DNA of 5,433 nucleotides from an uncultured Actinomycetes bacterium (GCA_937862675.1 CALMEC010000194.1:1-5433); one strand, 5' to 3'. Shown: positions 1 to 5,240, numbered from the stretch's first letter. Notes: generated by a model not told the origin, from the sequence alone. Numbers and translations: made by a program.

Positions 1-7
1 TCAGATC

Positions 8-202
8 TCAGCGCTTGTGGCCTGTGAGGACCTCGATCTCGGCCGTGCTGAGCGGCGCTTTCATGCCAGCGCGGATGAGCTCCGCAAAGCCCTCATTCGG
101 GGTCATCACGGTGAGGCAATAGAGCTTTTCCGGCCCCGGATTCTCCACGATATGCTCATGGCCCGGCCGCACCACGAAACTGTCGCCCGGCGCGACCGGA
201 AA
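8..202 (-). CDS. Cupin-domain protein, C-terminal fragment (foreign to the central locus)
   Basis: The last 64 residues and stop codon of a small cupin protein, read leftwards. The fragment holds the second cupin motif: GDSFVVRPGHEHIVEN fits G(X)5PXG(X)2H(X)3N, with Arg in place of the first Pro, so the metal-binding His is present. It continues KLYCLTVMTPNEGFAELI and ends in GHKR. Known cupins are beta-barrel metalloproteins or sugar/ligand binders; the substrate here cannot be told. The N-terminal half with the first cupin motif is missing. Upstream in this frame (beyond about 202 to 211) the translation becomes arginine-rich shadow sequence of the neighbouring histidine kinase. It therefore does not fit its neighbour and probably comes from another genome, plausibly alphaproteobacterial (inference from general resemblance). 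Cupin assignment is fairly sure; origin is not. Confidence 0.72.
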   Translation of the reverse strand, partial: FPVAPGDSFVVRPGHEHIVENPGPEKLYCLTVMTPNEGFAELIRAGMKAPLSTAEIEVLTGHKR

Positions 203-285
203 AGCCGGGGCAGGCAGCCGCAGAGGGGCTGGCCAAATCCCGGCGCCCCGCCGCCGCGACTGAAGCACCGCCGCTGCACCGTGGC
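195..285. other. Left junction between cupin fragment and histidine kinase
   Basis: On the minus strand the kinase frame is convincing down to about 271 (ELGRAVDGT...RLATVQ) and then turns into Cys/Gly/Arg-rich sequence without the expected second membrane helix and HAMP domain. A different frame becomes convincing as a cupin from about 202 downwards. Neither protein is complete and no transposase, integrase, terminal repeat or target duplication is visible. The exact breakpoint cannot be fixed by eye. An assembly or amplification chimera is the likeliest cause; a real rearrangement is possible. Confidence 0.7.
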
Positions 286-834
286 AAGACGCGGAGGGGT
301 GCCGTCCACCGCACGGCCGAGCTCGAGGATGGCGCCCACCTGCTGATTGGTGTCCGTGCGGACGTAGACGGGATAGGCGGCCTGGATCACCTTCCGGTGC
401 CCGATGGACGTGAGGAAGAGGGCACCACGCGCGGTGCCGCTGTCCGGCTTCGTCCAGTTCGAGTAGACCCGCACGCCCGCGCCGCTGAGGCCCTCTTCCG
501 GCAGATAGCCGTGCGTGACACTCTGGCTCACGACCTTGAGCTGGGTGGGGATGTACGTCGACCAGGGCATCCGTGTGAGCCGGGCATCCCCGTCGATCGA
601 GCCGGCGAAGGCGTCGACGGTCTCCTTGGACACCCACTCCCGCTGGCCGGCATCCCGCAGATACGACATCGTCTCCGTCTGGAGCCGCTCCGCCTCCGTG
701 TCGCGGATGGAGCGTTCAAGCGTGGGGAGCACGACGTAGAGCACGGCCAGGCTGCCCAGGACGCCCACGGAGACGAACGCCACGACGAGCCAGGTGGACA
801 GGCCGACCCGACGGCGCCGCGGCGTGGCGCTCAT
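271..834 (-). CDS. Sensor histidine kinase, N-terminal sensor part only (truncated by junction)
   Basis: First 188 or so residues of a membrane sensor kinase. The N-terminus is basic (RRRR at 6-9), followed by a hydrophobic helix at about residues 13-37 and then an extracytoplasmic region at about 38-165. That region has a helical start (ERSIRDTEAERLQTET) and a PAS/CACHE-like end (AAYPVYVRTDTNQQVGAILE, followed by LGRAVDG). In this family such a strand normally leads into a second membrane helix, HAMP, HisKA and HATPase_c domains. All of these are absent because the sequence changes identity at about 195-285. The ATG at 834 overlaps the stop of the upstream response regulator by 4 nt (831-834), which fixes the start and indicates translational coupling. 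It would phosphorylate that regulator in response to an envelope signal. Identification rests on topology and gene order, since no catalytic motif is left. As given here the gene could not make a working kinase. Confidence 0.78.
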
Positions 835-1529
835 GTCCCGGATCCGTCCTCCCCGCCGAATGCGTAGCCCACGCCGCGGACCGTGCGGATGAGGGCCGGG
901 TTGGACGGGTCGTCCTCGATCTTCTGGCGCAGGTGGCGGACATGCACGTCGACGCTGCGGAGGTCGCCGTAGAAGGTGCCCTTCCAGAGGTGGTCCATGA
1001 GCTCCTGCCGCGTGAACACGCGACGCGGCGACTTGGCCAGTTTGTGCAGGATCTCGAACTCCGACAGGGTCAGGGTGATCTCCTCGTCGTTCCTCCGAAC
1101 GGATCGCGCCGCCGGGTCGATGAGGAGGTCGCCGACGCGAAGTGACTCCTCCACGTCGGTGTCCATCCGGCCCCGGCGGAGGTTGGCCTTGACCCGCGAC
1201 ACGAGTTCCCGCGGGGAGAACGGCTTGGTGACGTAGTCGTCGGCGCCGAGCTCGAGTCCGAGGACCTTGTCGAGCTCCTCGCCGCGCGCGGAGAGCATGA
1301 TGATGGGGAGGTTGCGCTCCGAGCGGATCCGCTGGCAGACCTCCAGCCCGTCCATGCCGGGAAGCATCACGTCCAGTACCACCAGGTCGACGGGCTCGCG
1401 CTCGATCACCGCGAGCGCGTCGTCACCGCGCCCGACCGAGGTCACCTCGAAGCCCGCGTCCTTGAGGGCGAACTCGACGATCGTCCGGATGGACTGCTCG
1501 TCATCAACCACGAGAATGCGCTGCGACAT
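831..1529 (-). CDS. OmpR/PhoB-family DNA-binding response regulator
   Basis: A complete 232-residue two-component response regulator, the usual family length. The receiver domain (about 1-120) has the acidic pair D9/D10, the phospho-acceptor D53 in VVLDVMLPGMDG, the switch residue S80 in IIMLSA, and K102 in DDYVTKPF. A short linker (RRGRMDTDVEE) leads to a C-terminal winged helix with LTLSEFEIL, RRVFTRQELMDHLW, the recognition-helix region SVDVHVRHLRQKIEDD and the terminal hairpin IRTVRGVGYAF. The start is the ATG at 1529, giving the canonical MSQRILVVDDE; the open frame runs on to 1766 but that extension is low-complexity and has no family counterpart. No Shine-Dalgarno sequence precedes the ATG; instead a TAGACT box lies 7 nt upstream, suggesting a leaderless mRNA. 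It is the partner of the kinase that follows with a 4-nt overlap. By position it probably regulates itself and the divergent htrA operon. Confidence 0.95.
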   Translation of the reverse strand: MSQRILVVDDEQSIRTIVEFALKDAGFEVTSVGRGDDALAVIEREPVDLVVLDVMLPGMDGLEVCQRIRSERNLPIIMLSARGEELDKVLGLELGADDYVTKPFSPRELVSRVKANLRRGRMDTDVEESLRVGDLLIDPAARSVRRNDEEITLTLSEFEILHKLAKSPRRVFTRQELMDHLWKGTFYGDLRSVDVHVRHLRQKIEDDPSNPALIRTVRGVGYAFGGEDGSGT

Positions 1530-1536
1530 GCCCGAA

Positions 1537-1542
1537 AGTCTA
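1537..1542 (-). promoter_or_regulatory. Candidate -10 box of a leaderless promoter for the response regulator
   Basis: The minus strand reads TAGACT, 7 nt and then the ATG at 1529. This matches the actinobacterial TAnnnT -10 box at the spacing that puts the transcription start on the A of ATG. No Shine-Dalgarno-like purine run lies upstream of this ATG, which fits leaderless translation, common in Actinobacteria. No good -35 hexamer is visible; the GAAACCCC motif occupies that region, so activation by a regulator would be expected. Inference from spacing only. Confidence 0.45.
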
Positions 1543-1555
1543 GTGCCCCGCGACG

Positions 1556-1570
1556 GAAACCCCTTCGCGG
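1556..1570 (+). promoter_or_regulatory. GAAACCCC motif, copy 1 (near response regulator promoter)
   Basis: Reads gaaaccccttcgcgg on the plus strand. It matches the element at 1871-1885 at 14 of 15 positions. If transcription of the regulator starts at 1529, this copy spans about -27 to -41, over the -35 region, a position suited to a regulator of that promoter. Which protein would bind is unknown. Confidence 0.35.
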
Positions 1571-1604
1571 GCCCGGCCGCCCCGACACGCACCCGGATCC
1601 GGCA

Positions 1605-1646
1605 CCGCCCACCGGCCCCCGGCGGGCGGCGCTCCGCGGTGGGCGG
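1605..1646. repeat. 10-bp perfect inverted repeat (GC-rich hairpin)
   Basis: ccgcccaccg at 1605-1614 is the exact reverse complement of cggtgggcgg at 1637-1646, with a 22-nt GC-rich loop. No T-tract follows on either strand, so it is not a standard rho-independent terminator. The 9-bp direct repeat ccggcaccg flanks it closely on both sides (1599-1607 and 1650-1658). It may be an operator-like or structural element; it lies outside both predicted transcripts if the regulator mRNA is leaderless. Confidence 0.5.
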
Positions 1647-1713
1647 GGACCGGCACCGGGTGACCGCATCCCGTCCCTCAACGGCCTTCCGGGCGGGCCC
1701 GCCGGATGCGTGA

Positions 1714-1733
1714 CACCGGTCTCCTCGCCGGTG
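1714..1733. repeat. Short hairpin, 6-bp arms
   Basis: caccgg at 1714-1719 pairs with ccggtg at 1728-1733 across an 8-nt loop. The segment ccggtgcc (1728-1735) is also the reverse complement of ggcaccgg at 1652-1659. Short GC-rich matches of this kind arise easily by chance at this base composition. Confidence 0.25.
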
Positions 1734-1814
1734 CCTCCTGCGGCGATCGTCGCCACACGTCATCATCCCGACGGAAAGCGCTGTCGCCGATCCCGGCGAG
1801 GATCTCCCCGGAGC

Positions 1815-1832
1815 ACCTGTGGCCGACCTGTG
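1815..1832 (+). promoter_or_regulatory. 11-bp-phased direct repeat, candidate OmpR/PhoB-type operator
   Basis: Two identical 7-bp half-sites, ACCTGTG at 1815-1821 and ACCTGTG at 1826-1832, are separated by gccg, giving a repeat period of exactly 11 bp. OmpR/PhoB-family regulators characteristically bind tandem half-sites 11 bp apart on one face of the helix, and such a regulator is encoded next door. The site ends 88 bp upstream of the htrA ATG. The link to this regulator is an inference. Confidence 0.45.
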
Positions 1833-1850
1833 AATCCTCAGCGCCGGCGA

Positions 1851-1877
1851 GGGTTTCCCGGCTGTCGGGCGAAACCC
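1851..1877. repeat. Hairpin with gggtttc/gaaaccc arms
   Basis: gggtttc at 1851-1857 and gaaaccc at 1871-1877 are exact reverse complements, with a 13-nt middle that can extend the stem by two C-G pairs past a bulge. There is no following T-tract. It lies 43 bp upstream of the htrA ATG. The right arm belongs to the second GAAACCCC motif, so it may be a palindromic operator rather than an RNA structure. Confidence 0.45.
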
Positions 1878-1885
1878 CTACGCGG
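1871..1885 (+). promoter_or_regulatory. GAAACCCC motif, copy 2 (upstream of htrA)
   Basis: Reads gaaacccctacgcgg, differing from copy 1 only at the tenth base. It spans -50 to -36 relative to the htrA ATG and shares its first 7 bases with the right arm of the 1851-1877 hairpin. It is followed by a tandem cggcat repeat (1883-1894). A copy beside each divergent gene suggests a common regulator. Confidence 0.35.
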
Positions 1886-1920
1886 CATCGGCATCCCTCG
1901 AACCCGTCATCCTCTCTCAC

Positions 1921-3138
1921 ATGGACGATCTCCCAACGCTCCCGTCGAACCCCTCTCCGTCGAGCTCCGCGACCCCGCCACCACGGCGTCGCGGGACGGC
2001 GGCGCTCGCGGCCATCGTGGTGCCGGCCGTCGTGGCCGCGCTCGTGGCGTTCGGCGTCACCCGCGTCTCGGACGACGGCGGGGGCACCCGCACGGTCACG
2101 GTGACCGAGTCGATCGACGCGTCGGGGCAGACCGTCACCCAGGCACCGGCCGAGACCGAGTCGGACACCTCCGGGAGCGGCACGCCCTCCATCCCCGCCG
2201 TCGTCCGCCAGGCGGGGCCCGGAGTGGTGGAGGTCCGCACGGGCACCGGCACCGGCACCGGCTTCCTGGTCGACAAGAAGGGGCACATCCTCACCAACGC
2301 ACACGTGGTCGAGAACGCCCGGTCCGTCCAGGTCATCTACCAGGACGCCACGCAGGTGACGGCGCGGGTGATCCAGTCGGACGAGGCCATCGACCTCGCC
2401 GTGCTGGACGCCGGCACCCCTCCGGCCTCGGCCAACGTGCTGCCGCTCGGAAGCAGCCGCGACCTCCAGGTGGGCGAGTCCGTCATCGCCATCGGCAACC
2501 CGCTGCTCTTCAGCAACAGCGTCTCCAGCGGGATCGTCTCCGGGCTGAAGCGGCAGATCTGCTCGCCCAACAACACGCCGATCGGCAACGTCATCCAGAC
2601 GGACGCCGCCATCAACCAGGGCAACTCCGGCGGGCCGCTGCTCGACGCGCGCGGACGGGTGATCGGCATCAACTCGCAGATCGCGACCCAGAGCGGCGGC
2701 AACGAGGGCATCGGGTTCGCCGTCCCGATCGACATCGTCAAGCCGGTCATGCAGGACATCCTCCAGACGGGCAAGGCGCGGCACGCATGGATCGGCATCA
2801 CCGGTGAGGAGCTGACGCCGCAGACGGCGAAGGCGCTCGACCTCGCCGGACGGACCGGGGTCGCCATCCGCACGATCGATCCGCGCGGTCCGGCGAAGGC
2901 CGCCGGCCTGCGGGCGTCCACCGCGAAGTCCGGCGACGCGCCTCCCACGGGCGCCGACATCATCACCGAGGTGGCCGGGCACCCCGTGCGCGACTTCGGC
3001 GACCTGTCGCTTGAGGTGTCGAGCCGACGCGTGGGCGAGAAGATCGAGATCACGTACCTGAGGAGCGGCAAGGAGGCGACCACGACGATCACCCTCGCCG
3101 ACCGCCCGGCGAACCTCGGAACGTCTCCCTGCCCATGA
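1921..3138 (+). CDS. Membrane-anchored HtrA/DegP-like trypsin-fold serine protease with PDZ domain
   Basis: A complete 405-residue S1C-family protease. A Pro/Ser-rich cytoplasmic N-terminus (1-20) with PRRR (21-24) precedes one membrane helix (about 27-46). A Thr/Ser/Gly-rich linker (about 50-90) leads to the protease domain outside the membrane (about 91-285). The catalytic triad is intact: H128 in ILTNAHVV, D158 in DEAIDLAVLD, S236 in INQGNSGGPL. One PDZ domain (about 288-385) has the variant 'GPAKAAGL...PTGADIITEV' with a short insert, common in actinobacterial and chloroflexal homologues. Such proteases degrade or process misfolded envelope proteins. The ATG at 1921 gives the standard architecture but lacks a Shine-Dalgarno sequence. 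The stop overlaps the next ATG (3135-3138). Before the His motif lies a run of GT repeats (TGTGTGTGF) encoded by a tandem hexamer. Divergent placement from a two-component system recalls the mycobacterial MprAB/PepD association, so control by the adjacent regulator is inferred. Confidence 0.95.
   Translation: MDDLPTLPSNPSPSSSATPPPRRRGTAALAAIVVPAVVAALVAFGVTRVSDDGGGTRTVTVTESIDASGQTVTQAPAETESDTSGSGTPSIPAVVRQAGPGVVEVRTGTGTGTGFLVDKKGHILTNAHVVENARSVQVIYQDATQVTARVIQSDEAIDLAVLDAGTPPASANVLPLGSSRDLQVGESVIAIGNPLLFSNSVSSGIVSGLKRQICSPNNTPIGNVIQTDAAINQGNSGGPLLDARGRVIGINSQIATQSGGNEGIGFAVPIDIVKPVMQDILQTGKARHAWIGITGEELTPQTAKALDLAGRTGVAIRTIDPRGPAKAAGLRASTAKSGDAPPTGADIITEVAGHPVRDFGDLSLEVSSRRVGEKIEITYLRSGKEATTTITLADRPANLGTSPCP
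2242..2262 (+). repeat. Tandem ggcacc hexamer inside htrA
   Basis: Three and a half in-frame copies of ggcacc encode alternating Gly-Thr just before FLVDKKGHILTNAH. Homologues usually have a short G-S/T-G-S/T-G stretch here, so this looks like a slightly expanded version. Copy-number change by slippage would keep the frame. Confidence 0.6.
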
Positions 3139-3641
3139 CGGGGGTCACCATCCGGCCGGCCGACCTCCCCGACGCGGGCAGGATCGGTGAGATCTACGAC
3201 GAGGCCATCGCGGCGGGCGACGCGACGTTCGCCGTCGGGCCCCACCCGGAGAGCGAGCGCCGCGGATGGCTGGCCGGGCGGGCGGCGACGGCCCCGGTCT
3301 TCGTGGCCGAGACGGACGGCGCGATCCTGGGCTGGTCGGCGGTCGCACCGTTCAGCCACCGATCGTGGTTCAGCGGCGTCGGCGAGTACACGGTCTACGT
3401 TGCGGAGACCGCGCGCGGCCACGGGGTGGGCTCATGCCTGCTCGCGGATCTCATCCTGAAGGCGCCGGCGTTCGGCTACTGGAAGCTCGTCGGCCTGATC
3501 TTCCCGGAGAACGTCGCGGGTCTCGCGCTGGCACGCTCCGCGGGGTTCGCCGACGTCGGCGTCTTCCGGGACCACGGGCGCCTGGGTGGCACGTGGCGTG
3601 ACATCTCGATCGTCGAGCGGCACCTGGAGCAGGCGACCTGA
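3135..3641 (+). CDS. GNAT acetyltransferase, phosphinothricin/methionine-sulfoximine N-acetyltransferase type
   Basis: A complete 168-residue protein, typical for this GNAT subgroup. It begins VTIRPADLPDAGRIGEIYDEAI with the subgroup's AGDATFAV segment near residues 27-34, then LGWSAVAPFSHR, the substrate-site region GVGEYTVYV, and the acetyl-CoA-binding motif A as ARGHGVGSCLLADLI (Q/RxxGxG/A). A C-terminal ENVAGLALARSAGF motif, typical of the family, is followed by DVGVFRDHGRLGGTWRDI. Known members acetylate phosphinothricin, methionine sulfoximine or related amino compounds using acetyl-CoA in the cytoplasm; the true substrate here cannot be told. Its ATG overlaps the htrA stop by 4 nt, and its own TGA (3639-3641) overlaps the CTG start of the lipoprotein gene. 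Its link to the envelope genes around it is unclear; co-transcription is likely. Confidence 0.92.
   Translation: MTGVTIRPADLPDAGRIGEIYDEAIAAGDATFAVGPHPESERRGWLAGRAATAPVFVAETDGAILGWSAVAPFSHRSWFSGVGEYTVYVAETARGHGVGSCLLADLILKAPAFGYWKLVGLIFPENVAGLALARSAGFADVGVFRDHGRLGGTWRDISIVERHLEQAT
3626..3640 (+). promoter_or_regulatory. Ribosome binding site deciding a CTG start
   Basis: GGAG at 3626-3629 lies 8 nt before CTG at 3638-3640. No ATG, GTG or TTG occurs in this frame between the upstream in-frame stop (3599-3601) and the lipobox cysteine codon (3698-3700). The spacing and the overlap with the preceding TGA make CTG 3638 the only start that explains the signal peptide. Confidence 0.65.
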
Positions 3642-4914
3642 ACGGACGCGTCCCCAGCGGGGCGGCGATCCTCTGCCTGGCGGCGGGACTCGCCGGTTGC
3701 GGGGGCTCCGTCGGGGCCTCGCGCTGCGCCGCCCCCACGGACGAGCCCGTGGTCCTGAGCGACCAGCACCGAGTGGACCCGGTCGTGGCGTCAAACGGGG
3801 GGACCGACGCCGTCGCGGCGTGGGAGACGAACACCGGCGCGCCCGTCGAGGTGCGCACACGCCGCGACGCCGGGGCGTGGACGCCGGTACGCACGATCGG
3901 AGGACGGAACTCCCGGGACCCCGCCGTGGCGATGACGCCGAAGGGGACCGCCCTCGTCGCCCTCCAGACGTACGACGACACTCACACCGCGCGGATCGGC
4001 ACGACCACCGACGCGGATGACTGGGCCGCGATGCGGTACGTCTCGTCGGCGGGTGTGACGGCGCGTGCACCGGCCGTCGGCGTCGACGCGTCGGGCCGGG
4101 CCGTCGTCGTCTGGCAGGCGGATCGCAGCCCGACCTCCGTCGAGGTCCAGATGGCGCAGGAGTCCGCGGACGGCACCTGGTCCCGGCCGCGGACGCTGTC
4201 AGGGCCGGGCCGCATGGGGACACCGCGACTCGCGGTCGCGCCGGACGGCTCGGCGGTCGTCGCCTGGGCCGCCCAGACCGGGAGGCACTCGCGGGTGTGG
4301 GGCGCGAGACGGGAGGCGACCGGACGCTGGACGGCGGCGCAACCGCTCTCACCGGTGCTCCGTCACGCGACGGACCCGGGCGTCGCCGCGCTGAGGGACG
4401 GGGTCGCGGCCGTCGCGTGGGCGGAGGAGACCGACGGCGGCTCGGTCCTGATGTCCGTCGCGCGCATGGGCGACGGCAAATGGACGGAACCGGAGACCGT
4501 GGACCGCGCGAACGAGTTGCCGCGTGAGATGTCACGGCCGGGGCGGGTCGAGATGGCGCCCGCAGCGGTGTTCTCGCCGGACGGCCGTCTGAGCGTCTCA
4601 TGGGCGGCGGGGAGGGGTTCGACCACCGGCGTCTTCAGCGCGACGACCGGCGCTGACGGCCGTTTCACGTCGTGGCCGTTGTCGGCACCGGGCCGGCAGG
4701 CGGGCGGCGTGACCCTCGCCCGGGCACCCGGGGGTGCGACCGTGACCGGCTGGGAGGAGATCGACGGCGGGCTCCTCCGGGTCCGCGTGCAGACGGATCG
4801 CGGCGCGTGCCGTGACATCGCGCCCCCCGTCGGGGAGTCGGCGGGTGTCCGGATCCCGTGGCCGTGTACATCGACCTCAACCGGGGACGCATCATGGGGA
4901 CGGACCTCACATGA
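3638..4914 (+). CDS. Secreted lipoprotein, predicted seven-bladed beta-propeller (CTG start, frameshift near the end)
   Basis: The start is inferred as CTG at 3638, overlapping the preceding TGA. It gives a 20-residue signal peptide (one Arg, hydrophobic AAILCLAAGLAG) and a lipobox LAGC, with C21 as the lipidated residue. The mature part shows seven repeats of about 43-50 residues, each with a core like DASGRAVVVWQA, APDGSAVVAWAA or SPDGRLSVSWAA and a later W-T-x-P/A-like strand (WTPVRTI, WSRPRTL, WTAAQPL, WTEPETV). Seven repeats suggest a seven-bladed propeller on the outer face of the membrane; ligand or activity is unknown. The reading frame used to about 4830 continues without a stop into the next gene, with poor codon bias after about 4845. 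The neighbouring frame gives PDPVAVYIDLNRGRIMGTDLT and a TGA at 4912-4914 overlapping the next ATG. One missing base, probably in the C6 run (4823-4828) or G4 run (4832-4835), would restore about 425 residues. No known family name is recognised. Confidence 0.8.
4816..4850 (+). other. Probable one-base deletion (frameshift) in the lipoprotein gene
   Basis: The terminal frame has a stop at 4813-4815, so the shift must lie after it. The upstream frame is still plausible through CRDIAPPVG (to about 4834), and the downstream frame is convincing from about 4849 (PDPVAVYIDL). Of its 20 codons before the stop, all but about three end in G or C, against about 12 of 20 in the original frame. Homopolymer runs C6 (4823-4828) and G4 (4832-4835) are the likely sites. 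Sequencing error or a real mutation cannot be told apart here. Confidence 0.7.
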
Positions 4915-5240
4915 GGCGACGCGTCGCGGCCATCGTGATCGCCACCGTGGGCCTCTGGGCCCTCGTCCGCTGGGTGATCTACGCGTTCCCGCAGCTCGGG
5001 GACACCCGTGTCTACCAGCACGCGGTCCGGATGATCGACGCGGGATTCGTCCCCTACCGCGACTTCGACATCGAGTACCCGCCGCTCGCCACCGCGGCGT
5101 TCTGGCTGATCGACCGGGTGCCGGGACCGCCGACGCTCGTGTTCTCGTTCGCCATGTGCGCCGCGCTTGTGGCGTCGGCCGTGGCAGCCCTCGTGCTGGC
5201 GCAGATGCTCTCGCTCTGCCGCGCGCGCACGATCCTTGCG
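4911..5240 (+). CDS. GT87/DUF2029-like polyprenol-phosphate-sugar glycosyltransferase, N-terminal fragment
   Basis: The first 110 or so residues of a multi-pass membrane protein. A basic start (MRRR) is followed by a membrane helix (about 5-27). An outward loop follows with QLGDTRVYQHAV, whose D31 fits the conserved acidic residue of GT-C enzymes, and GFVPYRDFDIEYPPLAT (about 45-61), a signature typical of the GT87/DUF2029 group. Two more hydrophobic stretches follow (about 58-70 and 75-98). Members of this group transfer mannose or other sugars from polyprenyl-phosphate carriers to envelope glycolipids. The ATG at 4911 overlaps the restored stop of the lipoprotein gene, so it is the fourth gene of the operon. 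A full protein would have about 400 residues or more; this copy ends where the sequence becomes glutamate synthase on the other strand. The true last residue lies somewhere between about 98 and 112. Confidence 0.75.

Larger units (their letters stand above)
1530..1920. promoter_or_regulatory. Divergent intergenic promoter region (response regulator / htrA)
   Basis: 391 bp between the start of the response regulator (leftward) and the start of the HtrA protease (rightward). Open frames crossing it have shadow-type composition and no recognisable protein. It contains, in order: a TAnnnT box for the regulator (1537-1542), the first copy of a GAAACCCC motif (1556-1570), a GC-rich 10-bp inverted repeat (1605-1646), small hairpins (1714-1733, 1742-1754, 1784-1799), an 11-bp-phased direct repeat (1815-1832), and a hairpin containing the second GAAACCCC motif (1851-1885). 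Neither flanking gene has a clear Shine-Dalgarno sequence. The length is generous for such a compact locus, which argues for regulatory content. Confidence 0.75.

Noticed and set aside
106..834. Continuous 242-codon kinase frame taken as one full protein
   Set aside because: Beyond about residue 188 it is the wrong frame of the cupin fragment; the end is an accident of the junction.
1605..1646. Rho-independent terminator
   Set aside because: No T-tract on either strand and no gene ends nearby; both neighbours start here.
1530..1766. Upstream extension of the response regulator start to 1766
   Set aside because: The extra 79 residues are Arg/Gly/Pro-rich, cover the promoter elements and have no counterpart in the family, which begins at MSQRILVVDDE.
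1741..1850. Three cggcga copies spaced 53 and 51 bp (1741, 1794, 1845)
   Set aside because: A hexamer this GC-rich is expected often by chance; the surrounding bases do not match beyond about 10 positions.
1780..1890. Riboswitch or structured RNA leader upstream of htrA
   Set aside because: Hairpins are present but no known riboswitch core could be recognised, and the gene may be leaderless; palindromic DNA sites explain them as well.
1678..2982. Long open frame (434 codons) on the minus strand opposite htrA
   Set aside because: Arg/Asp/Gly-rich shadow translation typical of the antisense of high-GC genes; the plus strand encodes a clear protease with an intact triad.
2337..3422. Open frame of 361 codons on the minus strand over htrA and the acetyltransferase
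   Set aside because: Overlaps two well-supported plus-strand genes and shows no recognisable motif.
3432..4601. Long open frame (389 codons) on the minus strand opposite the acetyltransferase end and lipoprotein
   Set aside because: Composed almost wholly of Arg, Pro and Ser with no domain; the plus strand gives a lipobox and seven regular repeats.
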